This document shows positions 8,190 through 15,984 of a stretch of DNA of 64,000 bases, piece by piece. Source of the DNA: an uncultured Actinomycetes bacterium (GTDB taxonomy: Bacteria > Actinomycetota > Acidimicrobiia > Acidimicrobiales > RAAP-2); the NCBI GenBank assembly GCA_903825035.1, contig CAIJYV010000021.1, positions 1 to 64,000 of the forward strand, read 5' to 3'. The number at the start of each line of letters is the position of its first letter. Positions within the stretch are counted from its first letter, which is position 1. Under the pieces are notes generated by a model that worked only from the letters and a program-made list of their open reading frames with translations, was not told where the DNA came from and did not search any database. The position numbers were made by a program, and so were the translations under genes.

Positions 8190-9320
8190 CTAATTTTTAG
8201 CCGAAACGGGTTTAGTTAGCGGTTGAATTGGGCTGCCCCCAATATGGCGCAGTACCGCGAGGGCCTGTTGCAGGGTGTCGACACCAATGATTTGGAGCCC
8301 TGGTCCAGCATTGGCCCGGGCCACCGAGACCTCAATCTTCGGAACAATGAAGTATTTGGCGTTCGTGCGCGATACCGCCACCGTCTTTTCGGCAACACCC
8401 CCCACGTCGCCCACATTTCCGTACAGGTCCATGGTGCCGGTCACGGCAATTGGCACGTGTCCGGTGAGCGAGGCGCCGTTCAATTTGTCGATCAAACTCA
8501 AGGTCATCGCCAGTCCCGCCGACGGGCCTCCGATGTACTTGGTATCAATCGTGAACTTGGCGGGAAGGGATGAATAAATGCCATCTTCGGAGCTGACTCC
8601 GATGTATGACTTTCGAGATACCACCGCGCCCCCACAGCTGTCCTTACTTTGATTCTTCGCGACACCCGCCGAGGTGAGGCGAACCACCGAAGCGGCCTGC
8701 CACGTTAGAACACCAGTTGTAGAAATTTTGACCTTCTTGACCTCCGCTGAAATTAGCGTCTTCGCCGGAAGTTTGGCAACTGCTAACAACAGGTCGCACG
8801 AGTTCTTAATGGGGGTCGAGTTAATGCGAACAACTTCGTCGCCCACGTGTAATCCGGCCTTAGCGGCTGGTGAGTTATTGAATACGCCGGTGATGATCGA
8901 GCCACTGGGGCGTAAGGGGATCTTCCACCCCATCGCCCGAAGGGCCGAAACCTCTGCCGCTTGTTTGGCGTCCTGCATTTGCAAGAAGCCTTGCGCCTCT
9001 AATTGATTCACCGAGATGCCCGGCTGGACTAGCTCATTGATCGTTACGAACTCCTGATGGGACTGGAACTGACTCACCAACCAGCCCCAGGCCGAGAGCT
9101 GGCTTAAGTACACGTCGACGAGCATGATGTGATCAGGGTGCTGATTGGTTTGGAGGGCATCAACTTTGATAAGCGGCGGGACGTTCGTCGCCGTACCGGG
9201 AGTGATCACGTAGGTCGAGAGCTGCCAGCGCGATAGTCCAAAAATCACCGCGAGCACCACAAAAACGATGACGAGTGGTCGTTGAAAATGAAACTTCGGT
9301 TTTATGATTTCTATTGCCAC
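8190..9320 (-). CDS. PDZ domain-containing Lon-like (S16) serine protease
   Basis: 376-residue membrane-anchored protease of the YlbL type. One N-terminal membrane helix ('LVIVFVVLAVIFGLSRW', ~17-33) anchors it with the rest outside. A PDZ domain occupies ~135-190 ('GSIITGVFNNSPAAKAGLHVGDEVVRINSTPI'). A C-terminal Lon protease fold carries the dyad: Ser in 'YIGGPSAGLAMTL' and Lys in 'GGVAEKTVAVSRTNAKYFIVP'. No AAA+ domain is present, as is normal for this family. GTG at 9320 starts 2 bp after the stop of the MreB-like gene, so co-translation is likely. In Mycobacterium the homologous gene also lies between a UPF0182 gene and a divergent DUF2342 gene. The substrate is unknown. Confidence 0.88.
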   Translation of the reverse strand: MAIEIIKPKFHFQRPLVIVFVVLAVIFGLSRWQLSTYVITPGTATNVPPLIKVDALQTNQHPDHIMLVDVYLSQLSAWGWLVSQFQSHQEFVTINELVQPGISVNQLEAQGFLQMQDAKQAAEVSALRAMGWKIPLRPSGSIITGVFNNSPAAKAGLHVGDEVVRINSTPIKNSCDLLLAVAKLPAKTLISAEVKKVKISTTGVLTWQAASVVRLTSAGVAKNQSKDSCGGAVVSRKSYIGVSSEDGIYSSLPAKFTIDTKYIGGPSAGLAMTLSLIDKLNGASLTGHVPIAVTGTMDLYGNVGDVGGVAEKTVAVSRTNAKYFIVPKIEVSVARANAGPGLQIIGVDTLQQALAVLRHIGGSPIQPLTKPVSAKN

Positions 9321-9322
9321 TA

Positions 9323-10324
9323 CTAATCCCTTCCGCGAAAAAGTGTGTGCAGTTGGCCCATTTGCTCCAAGCAGAGCTGCAGTCCACGCATAATGACAAG
9401 GTCCGGACTCTCAGCCACCGTAGTCTTCACTCCGGTCTGTCCGGCGAGGTACTCGCCCACTTGTTTCATGCCCGCAACGCCACCGATCAAGGAAACGCCG
9501 AGGTTGGCGACATCTTGAGAGAGATCTGGTGGCGTAATGCGGAAGCACTCCTGCATCATCTCCGCATTGGCCTTCATCACCGACATCACCGAGGCGTTCA
9601 CCAAGCTGGCGTCAACTTCAATTTCCACTGGCGAGCCGGTCTCCACCGATCGGCCGGGTACAACCTCGCGTTTGCCATTAGTAGCGCCGAGGACCGAGGC
9701 CAAGTTGTACTTGAGCGCCTCAATAATTGCCGGAGAAACCACAACGCCAAACTGATGGCGAATGGCGTCGGCGATTGTGCGATTGATATCTTCGCCACCT
9801 AAGCGACGCGAGTCCATGGTGACGATGCCACCCAAGGAGATGATGGCGATTTCCGAAGCTCCGCCACCAATCACACTGACGGCATTCCCGAGAGGCTCTT
9901 GGATTGGGAGGTCTAGTCCGATTGCTCCCGCCAGTGGCGCCTCGATCAAGCTCACCTCTCGCGCGCCAGCCTGCACCGCTGCTTGGCGAAGGGCACGACG
10001 CTCAATTGGCGTAGCCAACGTCGGAATGCTCATCACGACTCGGGTGCGAGATACCTTAGAGAGCCCCGCTCGGTGAAACAGCCCAAAGAGCATTCGCGCG
10101 GTGACGTCGAAGTCGATGGTGGCGCCCTGGGACAAGGGTCGGTACACAATGACTGGTCGAGGGGACCGACCTACGAGCTCCAGCGCGTTGGCGCCAACGC
10201 TCAATACCGTGCCTTCGTTGGTGTCAATAGCCACCAGTGTGGGCTCGTCGAAAATAATGCCTTGCGAGGAGGTGGCCAGTCGGGTGCGCGACGTACCGAT
10301 ATCAATTGCTACGTCTAGAGCCAT
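9323..10324 (-). CDS. MreB-like actin-fold protein with altered ATPase motifs
   Basis: 333 residues, co-linear with MreB over its whole length. The phosphate-1 motif is recognisable ('DIGTSRTRLATS', D8-G10-T11), as is the following MreB-like block 'IPTLATPIERRALRQAAVQAGAREVSLIE'. Three signatures are changed: the usual IEEP reads IEAP (127-130), the phosphate-2 'DIGGGTTE' reads 'VIGGGASE' with Val151 replacing Asp, and the adenosine-binding 'LTGGGALL' region reads 'LIGGVAGM'. It is therefore probably a paralogue with weak or no ATP hydrolysis, perhaps a scaffold. No mreC/mreD/rodA lies next to it; instead it heads the PDZ-Lon, DivIVA-like, UPF0182 gene string. Start ATG at 10324. Divergent from the DUF2342-family gene. 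Confidence 0.8.
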   Translation of the reverse strand: MALDVAIDIGTSRTRLATSSQGIIFDEPTLVAIDTNEGTVLSVGANALELVGRSPRPVIVYRPLSQGATIDFDVTARMLFGLFHRAGLSKVSRTRVVMSIPTLATPIERRALRQAAVQAGAREVSLIEAPLAGAIGLDLPIQEPLGNAVSVIGGGASEIAIISLGGIVTMDSRRLGGEDINRTIADAIRHQFGVVVSPAIIEALKYNLASVLGATNGKREVVPGRSVETGSPVEIEVDASLVNASVMSVMKANAEMMQECFRITPPDLSQDVANLGVSLIGGVAGMKQVGEYLAGQTGVKTTVAESPDLVIMRGLQLCLEQMGQLHTLFRGRD

Positions 10325-10399
10325 TTCTCAATGTTAGGAGTTTCTCCCCCGAATTCTTACCGGCGACACAAATCGACCTGTGGGCTCTATCTTGGGTAT
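10325..10399. promoter_or_regulatory. divergent intergenic region with a candidate leaderless promoter
   Basis: 75-bp gap between the MreB-like gene (minus) and the DUF2342-family gene (plus). On the plus strand TATCTT at 10388-10393 is followed by exactly six bases and then the ATG at 10400. This spacing would put the transcription start on the start codon, and no Shine-Dalgarno is visible. No convincing -35 is seen. A minus-strand promoter for the envelope cluster must also lie here but I cannot place it. Confidence 0.3.
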
Positions 10400-11512
10400 A
10401 TGAGTGACAACCCATTTGGCGAAATGTTTAACGATCTCTTCGCCATGATGAGCAAAGCCGGGCCCGACGCTTGGTACTCCAACGCGCAGCAAATTGCCCT
10501 TTCGGTGGCTCGAGGTGAGGATGGCGACCCCAACCCCGCGCCCGCTGAACGCCAGCGTCTCGAAGAGCTCGCTCCGCTCATTGCGCGACACATCGAGGGG
10601 CTCTTCGCGGTGCCCATTGCGCCCCAAGTCGAAACGGTAACTAGAACTCAATTGACCCAAGCCGCTCTTGACCAGTGGAAGCCTCTCTTAGAGCCAGGTC
10701 TCGCGATTTCAAATGAGGCCCTCGCCACTTCGCAACTTCCTCAGATTGCCGCCCTCGCGGGAACTCTTGGGCCATTGATGACCGGATTTCAGATGGGCTC
10801 TATTGCTGGTCACTTCTCCGAACAAGCGTGGTCGCTCGCGACACTGCCCCTACCTCGAATTGACGGGCTCCGTCGAATTGCGGTCAATAACGTGGCGCGG
10901 TTCGCCGATGAATGGTCACTTGACCACCAGCTGGTCTTTACCTTTGCCCTAGCCCAAGAGATGGCGGCGAGTCTGGTCTTAAGTCGCGATGGTACGAGCG
11001 ATGCATTGCGCGCACTGTTGGTCGATACGGTGAAAGAGTCGGCCGCACTTCAAGGTGGGCTCATTCACCGGATTCAAGAGATGATGCAAGATGGCGACCC
11101 CCAAGCAATGATGGCCAATCCCGAACAGGTGCTTGGCAGTATGGACTCTCCGGGGGCTACTCCCGCAACGGACGCACTGAATGCCGCCGCCGGTGTGCTC
11201 TCCGCCTTCATCGCTCGCAGTGCCCTGACTGTTACCGAATTAATGTTTGGACCGTCGCCGGCCTTGGCCGAAGCGTATCGCCGCCATTGTTTAACCGACG
11301 CCCAAGGCGAGGCCGCGGCGAGCGCACTCTTTGGCATTGCACCTAAATCACAGTGGCACGAGCGATCGAATGAGTTCGTGGCCATAATCACCGAGCAGCA
11401 CGGAATCGCCACCTTTGACGCACTATTGCGAGTAGATGGGCTCCCGCTTGCGAGCGAGTTAACTAACCCCGAAGCGTGGTACCAGCGAGTGACAAACTCG
11501 CCGTTGGCTTAG
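10400..11512 (+). CDS. DUF2342 / COG5282-family protein lacking the metalloprotease motif
   Basis: 370 residues from ATG at 10400 (MSDNPFGEMFNDLF); the track's upstream start at 10331 adds an unlikely tail. The overall pattern matches the actinobacterial DUF2342 family (often annotated zinc-dependent metalloprotease or F420-associated protein): 'NPFG' start, 'WYSNAQQIALSVA', 'AALDQWKPLLEP', the 'GTLGPLMTGFQMGSIAGHFSEQAW' glycine-rich helix region, and the late 'AYRRHCLTDAQGEAAASALFG'. Where family members usually carry an HExxH-like helix, this one reads 'VFTFALAQEMAASLV', so zinc-peptidase activity is doubtful. Its position beside PDZ-Lon and UPF0182 genes mirrors mycobacterial order and supports the assignment. 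The function of the family is unknown. Confidence 0.7.
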   Translation: MSDNPFGEMFNDLFAMMSKAGPDAWYSNAQQIALSVARGEDGDPNPAPAERQRLEELAPLIARHIEGLFAVPIAPQVETVTRTQLTQAALDQWKPLLEPGLAISNEALATSQLPQIAALAGTLGPLMTGFQMGSIAGHFSEQAWSLATLPLPRIDGLRRIAVNNVARFADEWSLDHQLVFTFALAQEMAASLVLSRDGTSDALRALLVDTVKESAALQGGLIHRIQEMMQDGDPQAMMANPEQVLGSMDSPGATPATDALNAAAGVLSAFIARSALTVTELMFGPSPALAEAYRRHCLTDAQGEAAASALFGIAPKSQWHERSNEFVAIITEQHGIATFDALLRVDGLPLASELTNPEAWYQRVTNSPLA

Positions 11513-11784
11513 ACTTCGCTAAAGTCGAGATTCCACTCGACCAAAAGATTCTCACGCTCAGCGTCACGGTTTACGCGGTCACGGTTGCGGCGAAACTGGG
11601 GGTCGTGGGGTGGCAAAAAGCGAAGGCGGGCATCAATGCGATCCACGAAGGCTTGAATCTGCTCTTCGTCGCCGAACACCATTCGGCATTCCCAGTGCGG
11701 GGCAATAGGTCCGAGATACACCACCTGGACGTGGCCGACGGGGTCAACCGGTACTACTGGTTCGGTGCTTTCGATTTGGCTCAC
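11509..11784 (-). CDS. small conserved-looking hypothetical protein
   Basis: 91 residues, acidic C-terminus, no membrane segment. The sequence is mixed and protein-like ('VQVVYLGPIAPHWECRMVFGDEEQIQAFVDRIDARLRFLPPHDPQFRRNRD'). GTG at 11784 follows an excellent ribosome site (TTTAGGAGTCCC), which favours this strand over the antisense ORF at 11476-11853. Its stop overlaps the convergent DUF2342-family gene by 4 bp. No family recognised; function unknown. Confidence 0.6.
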   Translation of the reverse strand: MSQIESTEPVVPVDPVGHVQVVYLGPIAPHWECRMVFGDEEQIQAFVDRIDARLRFLPPHDPQFRRNRDRVNRDAERENLLVEWNLDFSEV

Positions 11785-11860
11785 GGGACTCCTAAAAACG
11801 ACTGGTGCCCATTCTACAAGATGGCTATCGCTGAGTCTCAGGCTCTAGGGTAGCCAAGGT

Positions 11861-12688
11861 ATGACAACGAACCTCTTCGAATGCGTCATCAATATCTCAG
11901 AAGGTCGAAACCACGACCTCCTGGTTTCACTTGATGCTCATGCGGGAGCCAGCCTTCGCGATCGACACAGCGACCACTTCCACAATCGCAGCGTTTTCAC
12001 ACTCATAAATACCGCCGAATCCCTAATTCAAGATGTTTCGAGTCTTTTGCACTGTGCGTATAAGAACCTTGACTTAATTGGCCACGAGGGAGTGCACCCT
12101 CGGTTTGGCGTCGTCGATGTGGTGCCCTTCGTGGCCCTCGAAAGCGAGCAGCATGAGCAGGCCACTGAGCTTCGAAACATCGTGGCGAAGGAGGTTGCAT
12201 ACTCCGAAGACATCAGCATCTTCTTCTATGGACCTCTTCAAAATGGAGGGTTTCGGACCCTGCCTGAAGTAAGAAAAAGGGCTTTTAAGGGCCTGGTTCC
12301 CGATTTGGGACCATCAACACCTAGCCCACACAAAGGCGCATCGGCCTTTGGCTCGCGGCCCATTCTGGTGGCATGGAATCTTTGGGTCGGGGGAATTTCT
12401 CTAGATAAGGGCAAGGAAATCGCCAAGGGGATCCGCGATCCTTTCGTGCGGACACTCGCTTTCCAAGTAGGCGACCAAGTGCAGATCAGCTGTAACTTAC
12501 TATCCCCCGTCTCTGTAACCCCTGAAAAGATCTACTGGGCAGTGAGTGATTTACTTCCAGATGAGGCCCAAATTGATCGGGCAGAACTCGTTGGCCTTGC
12601 GCCCCAAGAAATGTTGGAGGCGATTCCTGTCGAGAAATGGAAAATGCTGGGACTAAGTCCCAGCACCACCATTGAATCTCGCTTGTAA
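11861..12688 (+). CDS. glutamate formimidoyltransferase
   Basis: 275 residues covering the formiminotransferase domain only; no cyclodeaminase domain follows. It would transfer the formimino group of N-formimino-glutamate to tetrahydrofolate in the cytoplasm. Diagnostic motifs are 'FECVINISEGR' at the N-terminus and 'IGHEGVHPRFGVVDVVPF' (~74-91), which contains the catalytic His region of the family, plus 'GPSTPSPHKGASAFGSRP'. An AAGG ribosome site precedes the ATG. It lies near, but convergent with, the hut operon, so the organism may have two routes from formiminoglutamate (this enzyme and HutG). The symbol is left blank because the bifunctional FtcD architecture is absent. Confidence 0.85.
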   Translation: MTTNLFECVINISEGRNHDLLVSLDAHAGASLRDRHSDHFHNRSVFTLINTAESLIQDVSSLLHCAYKNLDLIGHEGVHPRFGVVDVVPFVALESEQHEQATELRNIVAKEVAYSEDISIFFYGPLQNGGFRTLPEVRKRAFKGLVPDLGPSTPSPHKGASAFGSRPILVAWNLWVGGISLDKGKEIAKGIRDPFVRTLAFQVGDQVQISCNLLSPVSVTPEKIYWAVSDLLPDEAQIDRAELVGLAPQEMLEAIPVEKWKMLGLSPSTTIESRL

Positions 12689-12696
12689 GCGTTAAA

Positions 12697-12972
12697 TCAG
12701 CTCGCTTGAGCGCGCCGTTCAATCGCCCGAGCCCGACGTAGACGTCGGCGCTCACGCTCACTCATACCGCCCCAAATGCCAAACTTTTCGCCATTCTCCA
12801 AGGCGTACTCGAGGCAATTGTCTCGGACGACGCAGCCGCGGCACACTTCTTTCGCCTCGCGGGTGGAAGCACCACGCTCGGGGAAGAAAAGGTCCGGGTC
12901 GACGCCCATGCAGTTTGCTTTGGCTTGCCAGCCACGATCCTCGTCACCAGTCAATAACTGTGCGATTTCCAT
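12697..12972 (-). CDS. WhiB-family iron-sulfur transcriptional regulator
   Basis: 91 residues from ATG at 12972 (MEIAQLLTG), chosen because GGAGGG sits six bases upstream; the track's 102-aa start is longer. Four cysteines in the WhiB arrangement ('ANCMG', then 'VCRGCVVRDNC') would hold a [4Fe-4S] cluster. The 'GIWGGMSERERRRLRRARAIERR' turn and basic tail are the family signature for partner sigma-factor and DNA contact. The length and motif resemble WhiB1/WhiB2-type members; which one cannot be decided. A perfect 22-bp palindrome and a plausible promoter lie just upstream. It is convergent with the formiminotransferase gene (8-bp gap). Confidence 0.93.
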   Translation of the reverse strand: MEIAQLLTGDEDRGWQAKANCMGVDPDLFFPERGASTREAKEVCRGCVVRDNCLEYALENGEKFGIWGGMSERERRRLRRARAIERRAQAS

Positions 12973-13002
12973 GTTGTTCCCTCCAAAACGGTAGCTCCGC
13001 AC

Positions 13003-13024
13003 CACCGTTGTAATTACAACGGTG
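13003..13024. promoter_or_regulatory. perfect 22-bp palindromic operator candidate upstream of whiB
   Basis: CACCGTTGTAATTACAACGGTG is an uninterrupted 22-bp perfect palindrome, ending 31 bases before the whiB start codon and located 3 bases downstream of the candidate -10. A homodimeric repressor site overlapping the transcription start is the natural reading. The sequence does not match Fur, LexA or CRP consensus boxes as I know them. The regulator is unidentified. Confidence 0.6.
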
Positions 13025-13027
13025 TCA

Positions 13028-13055
13028 TTGTTATCGTTTTTGCCAGAAAATGCAA
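13028..13055 (-). promoter_or_regulatory. candidate whiB promoter
   Basis: Read on the minus strand, TTGCAT (13055-13050), a 16-bp spacer, then TAACAA (13033-13028). These match sigma-70-type hexamers moderately. The transcription start would fall at the edge of, or within, the 22-bp palindrome. The surrounding 13025-13133 stretch is AT-rich and otherwise empty. Confidence 0.4.
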
Positions 13056-13133
13056 ATCGTAGATAAAATACCTGGTCAGGGTGTATTTAGCAAACCATCG
13101 CATTTCCGAATTTGTTGTGATTACTGGGTATTT

Positions 13134-14315
13134 CTAGCCCCAAAAACCGGGGGTTTTCCCGCCAATATGGACAGCTCGAACCAAGCTTGCTCCAGGTTGG
13201 TAGGCAAAGTGCGCTGCCTTGGAAACCGAGAGTATTGCGAGGTCGGCTTTGGCGCCCAGGCGAAGGTGACCAATATCGGGTCGTCGAAGGGCTTTGGCCC
13301 CACCCATGGTGGCGGCGTAAAGGGCTTCATCAACGCTCAGGCCCATCTCTCGCACCGCCAAGGCAATGATCAGGCCCATATTGGTTACGTAACTTGTCCC
13401 CGGGTTGCAGTCGGTGGCGAGCGCCACCGTTACGCCGGCGTCTAGGAGGTGGCGACCCGACGGATACTCAGACTTAGTAGAGAATTCGGCCCCAGGCAGC
13501 AACGTCGCCACCGTATTTGATCCCGCCAGCGCCTCAACATCCAAGTCGCTCACGTGCGTGCAGTGATCCACGCTAGCTGCGTCCAATTCCACCGCCAACT
13601 CAATTCCCCCAGTATGCCCCAGTTGGTTGCCGTGCAGGCGCAGCGAAAGCCCCCTTTCGCTAGCCCGGCTCAAGATGAGTCGGGCCTCGTCAACGCTGAA
13701 CGCACCTTGGTCGCAAAACACATCCGCCCATCGAACAAGCGGAGCGCAACGGTCCAGCATTTCGCCCGCCACCAGTGCCACGTAGTCATCCCGACGATTC
13801 TTAAATTCGATAGGCACGACGTGGGCCCCTAAAAAAGTGGTCTCTTCGGTAAAGTCACCCGCTATCTCACAGAGGCGAACCTCACCCTCGAGCGTGAGGT
13901 CGTACCCCGACTTCATCTCAACGGTGGTGACTCCATGAGCTCGCAGCGCGTCCAGTCGAGATTGGGTGCATTCCCTTAACTCCGTGGCACTCGCCGACCG
14001 AGTGGCGTTCACCGTAGTGGCAATACCGCCACCGTCGTAGCGTTCGCCGGCCATTCGAGCGGCGAATTCTTCGCTACGCTCCCCCGCGAACACGAGATGG
14101 GTGTGAGAGTCGACAAACCCCGGAATAATCGCGGAGCCTTCAACATCAATTTCGGAATCGGCCGCCGGGGCATTGGCCGACGAACCAGTCCAAACAATTT
14201 TGCCATCTTCGATTACCAAGGCGGCACCTTTGATCCGGCCCATTACCGATTCGTCACCGACCGTTGGATCGTTCGTCGTCAATTCACCGATGTTAGAAAA
14301 GACGAGAGAGGTCAT
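13134..14315 (-). CDS. hutI: imidazolonepropionase
   Basis: 393 residues, the usual size. Amidohydrolase that opens 4-imidazolone-5-propanoate to N-formimino-L-glutamate, the third step of histidine degradation. Metal-binding and substrate motifs are present: 'GFVDSHTHLVFAGERSEEF' (~68-86), 'THLGAH'-like 'TFLGAHVVP', 'RLHGNQLGHTGG', 'VDHCTHV' and 'ATDCNPGTSY'. It is the last gene of hutG-hutH-hutU-hutI; its ATG lies 2 bp after the hutU stop, so it is translationally linked. Confidence 0.95.
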   Translation of the reverse strand: MTSLVFSNIGELTTNDPTVGDESVMGRIKGAALVIEDGKIVWTGSSANAPAADSEIDVEGSAIIPGFVDSHTHLVFAGERSEEFAARMAGERYDGGGIATTVNATRSASATELRECTQSRLDALRAHGVTTVEMKSGYDLTLEGEVRLCEIAGDFTEETTFLGAHVVPIEFKNRRDDYVALVAGEMLDRCAPLVRWADVFCDQGAFSVDEARLILSRASERGLSLRLHGNQLGHTGGIELAVELDAASVDHCTHVSDLDVEALAGSNTVATLLPGAEFSTKSEYPSGRHLLDAGVTVALATDCNPGTSYVTNMGLIIALAVREMGLSVDEALYAATMGGAKALRRPDIGHLRLGAKADLAILSVSKAAHFAYQPGASLVRAVHIGGKTPGFWG

Positions 14316-14317
14316 GA

Positions 14318-15973
14318 TTAGTGCTCGCGCATTGGGATGCGCACACCTCGCTCTTCGGCCGCTTGTTCGGCGATTTCATATCCTGCGTCAACGTGACGAA
14401 TGACACCCATACCGGGGTCATTGGTTAACACTCGTTGAATCTTCTGGCGTGCGAGGTCGGTTCCGTCGGCGACCGTTACCTGACCAGCGTGAATTGAACG
14501 ACCGATCCCCACTCCACCACCGTGGTGGATTGAGACCCACGAAGCACCGGAGGAGATGTTAATCATCGCGTTCAAAAGCGGCCAGTCGGCAATCGCGTCT
14601 GAACCATCGAGCATTGATTCTGTCTCGCGATAGGGCGAGGCTACCGAACCAGAGTCCAAATGGTCACGGCCAATCACAATCGGGGCCGACACCTCACCGC
14701 TAGCGACGAGGTCGTTGAAAGCCACACCGGCCTTGTCTCGCTCGCCATAACCCAGCCAGCAAATACGGGCGGGCAAACCTTCGAATGCGACCTTATCCTG
14801 CGCCTTAGTAATCCAGCGGTGCAGCTTCTCGTTGTCGGGGAAAAGTTCGAGCACAGCTTGGTCGGTGCGATAGATGTCCTTGGGGTCGCCCGAGAGAGCC
14901 ACCCAGCGGAACGGACCCTTACCTTCACAGAACAGGGGGCGGATATAGGCGGGAACGAATCCGGGGAAATTGAACGCACGCTCGTAGCCGCCAAGCTGCG
15001 CTTCAGAGCGAATTGAGTTTCCGTAGTCAAAGACTTCGGCTCCGGCGTCTTGGAATTCGACCATGGCTTTAACGTGCTTCGCCATTGATTCGCGGGCCCG
15101 GTCGGTGAACTCTTCGGGCTTTTTCTCCGCGTACTCCTGCCAATCACTCAAGTCGATACCTTCGGGGAGGTAGCTCAAGGGGTCGTGAGCCGAGGTCTGG
15201 TCGGTCACGATGTCGATATCGACGCCACGACGTAATAATTCGGGGAAGATGTAGGCCGCATTGCCCAGTACCCCGACGCTCAGGGCGGCACCTGTCTTCT
15301 TGGCGCTCAATACTCGCTCGATGGCGTCGTCGAGATCTGCGGTCCACTCGTCTAGGTACCGGTGATCAACGCGACGCTGTAACCGAGCGGGGTCAACATC
15401 CACACACAAGCAGACGCCATCATTCATCGTTACGGCCAAGGGTTGTGCCCCACCCATGCCACCAGCTCCCGCGGTCAGCGTGAGGGTGTGCTTTAAGGTG
15501 CCACCGAACTTCTTTTCAGCAACCGCCGCGAAGGTCTCGTAGGTTCCTTGCAAGATTCCCTGAGTTCCGATGTAAATCCATGACCCCGCGGTCATCTGCC
15601 CATACATCGTGAGGCCCATCTGCTCTAGGCGACGGAATTCGGGCCAGGTCGCCCAATCGCCCACCAAGTTGGAGTTGGCAATTAGTACTCGGGGCGCCCA
15701 CTCGTGCGTTTGGAAAACGCCAACGGGCTTACCCGATTGGACGAGCATTGTCTCGTCCGCCTTCAAGGAAGTGAGCGTGCGCACCAGCGCATCGAAGCTA
15801 CGCCAGTCTCGGGCGGCACGACCAGTGCCCCCGTAGACCACGAGGTCGTCGGGGCGTTCAGCTACTTCGGGGTCGAGGTTGTTTTGCAACATCCGCAGGG
15901 CGGCCTCTTGGGGCCAGCCCTGAGCGGTAATGCTCGTTCCTCGTGGGGCTCGTACGGGACGTGCACCTTCCAT
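14318..15973 (-). CDS. hutU: urocanate hydratase
   Basis: 551 residues, full length. NAD+-dependent conversion of urocanate to imidazolone propionate. Clear motifs: '[15 protein letters not shown]', '[14 protein letters not shown]' (NAD-binding), '[14 protein letters not shown]' with the conserved Cys, and '[25 protein letters not shown]'. A very strong GGGAGGAAATT ribosome site precedes the ATG. It sits between hutH (11-bp gap) and hutI. Confidence 0.97.
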   Translation of the reverse strand: MEGARPVRAPRGTSITAQGWPQEAALRMLQNNLDPEVAERPDDLVVYGGTGRAARDWRSFDALVRTLTSLKADETMLVQSGKPVGVFQTHEWAPRVLIANSNLVGDWATWPEFRRLEQMGLTMYGQMTAGSWIYIGTQGILQGTYETFAAVAEKKFGGTLKHTLTLTAGAGGMGGAQPLAVTMNDGVCLCVDVDPARLQRRVDHRYLDEWTADLDDAIERVLSAKKTGAALSVGVLGNAAYIFPELLRRGVDIDIVTDQTSAHDPLSYLPEGIDLSDWQEYAEKKPEEFTDRARESMAKHVKAMVEFQDAGAEVFDYGNSIRSEAQLGGYERAFNFPGFVPAYIRPLFCEGKGPFRWVALSGDPKDIYRTDQAVLELFPDNEKLHRWITKAQDKVAFEGLPARICWLGYGERDKAGVAFNDLVASGEVSAPIVIGRDHLDSGSVASPYRETESMLDGSDAIADWPLLNAMINISSGASWVSIHHGGGVGIGRSIHAGQVTVADGTDLARQKIQRVLTNDPGMGVIRHVDAGYEIAEQAAEERGVRIPMREH

Positions 15974-15984
15974 AATTTCCTCCC

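Noticed and set aside
8174-8193. Near-palindrome TTAGGaCCAATTGGcCCTAA between PDZ-Lon and DivIVA-like genes
   Set aside because: It contains an unmatched pair, overlaps the PDZ-Lon stop codon and lacks a T-run for termination; too weak to call an operator.
11476-11853. 125-aa plus-strand ORF
   Set aside because: It is antisense to the minus-strand 91-aa gene, which has a strong ribosome site; no family resemblance.
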